A DNA stretch of 64,000 bases from Acinetobacter colistiniresistens (GTDB lineage Bacteria; Pseudomonadota; Gammaproteobacteria; Pseudomonadales; Moraxellaceae), in the NCBI RefSeq assembly GCF_024582815.1, contig NZ_CP102099.1, positions 1,364,001 through 1,428,000 on the forward strand. Reading direction: 5' to 3'. Below the pieces are notes generated by a model that had not been told where the DNA came from, did not search any database, and saw nothing but the letters and a program-made list of their open reading frames with translations. Positions 63,198 through 64,000 of the stretch are shown in pieces (position 1 is the first letter of the stretch; each line of letters opens with the position of its first letter). The position numbers and the translations under genes are program-made.

Positions 63198-63920
63198 TTA
63201 ACTTGGTCGAGCGACATCGCCATTCAGTGTTTCAGGCAGCTCTAAAACAGTTACACCAAGTTCTGTTAAGGCTGCGGGTTTGGCAATCACAAGTGCCAGA
63301 TAACCAGTTTCAAAGGCAACACTATTGACTACTTCAACATCTTTACTGAGTTGCGTTGCTGGGGCTGGCAGACCACCTTCGGCTTGAATTAAATGCAACC
63401 AATGCTTTGGTTTGGCTTTAAACCAAAGACGTGCCACGATTTCTTGGCCAAGATAACAGCCCTTATCAAAATGTACGCCATCGCGTTGATGTAATCGTAA
63501 TTCTTGTGGTTGGAATAGGTGTTCTGTACTTTGACTAATCCAAGCTTGCCCAGACTGAATTGCCTGAACTTGCCAAGTACTGATATCGCTTACTGTTGCA
63601 GAAAACTCAGTTTGAATACCATTTACTGTTGGGTAAACAGGGCTGATTTGTTCTAACTTCATTTTAGAAAAAGCACCAAACTTTTTAATATGCTTAGCAA
63701 ATTCTTCGGCTTGGTCCTGCGTGGTCACAAGTTCAAAGCTCTCTGGGGTGAGTCTTTTAATCCATAAACCAAAATGAATACGTCCTTTTAAATCACAAAT
63801 AGCGGTATAGCGATTTTCATTTTCAGGTATCCGTTCGACATGAATGGTCACCTGACCTTGTAAAAATTTCTGTGCATCTACACCATTTAAGCTAAAAGCA
63901 GTAAAAGCAAGCTGGCTCAT
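63198..63920 (-). CDS. ygfZ: Folate-binding protein YgfZ (tRNA-modifying/Fe-S maturation)
   Basis: 240 residues. It belongs to the T-protein (GcvT)-like fold. The signature VHFDKGCYLGQEIVARLWF near 155-173 holds the invariant Lys-Gly-Cys-Tyr-x-Gly-Gln-Glu of YgfZ/IBA57. Front end FLQGQVTIHVERIPEN is the other conserved region. It supports assembly or repair of certain Fe-S proteins such as MiaB with folate. ATG 63920 lies within the window; the 80 bases beyond carry no recognised gene. Confidence 0.92.
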   Translation of the reverse strand: MSQLAFTAFSLNGVDAQKFLQGQVTIHVERIPENENRYTAICDLKGRIHFGLWIKRLTPESFELVTTQDQAEEFAKHIKKFGAFSKMKLEQISPVYPTVNGIQTEFSATVSDISTWQVQAIQSGQAWISQSTEHLFQPQELRLHQRDGVHFDKGCYLGQEIVARLWFKAKPKHWLHLIQAEGGLPAPATQLSKDVEVVNSVAFETGYLALVIAKPAALTELGVTVLELPETLNGDVARPS

Positions 63921-64000
63921 AGATCAATCCTAAATCTGCGTTCTGATCACTAAAATATGGATTGTTATTTTGCGCCATTTTTCACAAAAAAGCAGCTTTA

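Overview
The window looks like chromosome of an Acinetobacter-type gammaproteobacterium. It is AT-rich. It combines trpF-trpB and trpA-accD-folC blocks, a membrane PQQ glucose dehydrogenase of 801 residues behind an OprB porin, an OmpA (Omp38-type) porin with short orthodox leader, LpxO, SecA, and a CysI-type reductase coupled to a DUF934 protein. Species cannot be fixed from the sequence alone. I see no tRNA, rRNA, CRISPR array, prophage or plasmid backbone.

Layout. 1-13.6 kb: end of trpF, trpB, a DUF1543 gene, a 5'-nucleotidase lipoprotein, a DUF2804 gene, a ferritin-like hydrolase divergent from an AraC regulator, an NhaC antiporter, then the trpA-accD-folC-SPOR operon. 13.6-24.3 kb: two coupled hydrolase genes, a 1-Cys peroxiredoxin, secA, a small secreted protein, lpxO, an MHS-type transporter, a PAQR membrane protein and a methyltransferase. 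24.4-28.1 kb is the most disturbed part: a decayed IS256-family element (with a 9-bp target duplication) has split a 73-codon membrane-protein gene whose intact 74-residue paralogue lies just beyond a patatin gene. 28.2-36.7 kb: beta-oxidation genes, an agmatine-deiminase-like lipoprotein, a P-loop kinase, a GNAT enzyme, an AraC regulator and a CaiB/BaiF CoA-transferase. 36.8-43.4 kb: oprB-gcd (periplasmic glucose oxidation) and cysI-DUF934 (sulfite/nitrite reduction). 43.5-48.4 kb: a thiolase, an orphan minor pilin and two tandem ompA genes encoding identical proteins. 48.4-64 kb: rtcB with an unusual structured leader, a LysP-like permease, rsmC, a xanthine/uracil permease, typA, mscL, mutM, a TonB receptor, dsbC, a small phosphatase and ygfZ.

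Most genes are ordinary core genes. The unexpected structure is mostly intergenic: two diverged copies of a roughly 270-325 bp MITE-like palindromic repeat placed just upstream of minus-strand genes; a second family of folded intergenic repeats with a compensatory base-pair change between copies; a leader before rtcB with a nine-residue ORF, a terminator and a competing hairpin; a hairpin that covers the oprB ribosome binding site; and an 81-bp inverted-repeat element next to the IS-broken gene. The ompA duplication, homogenised in coding sequence but not in flanks, is the clearest gene-level oddity.
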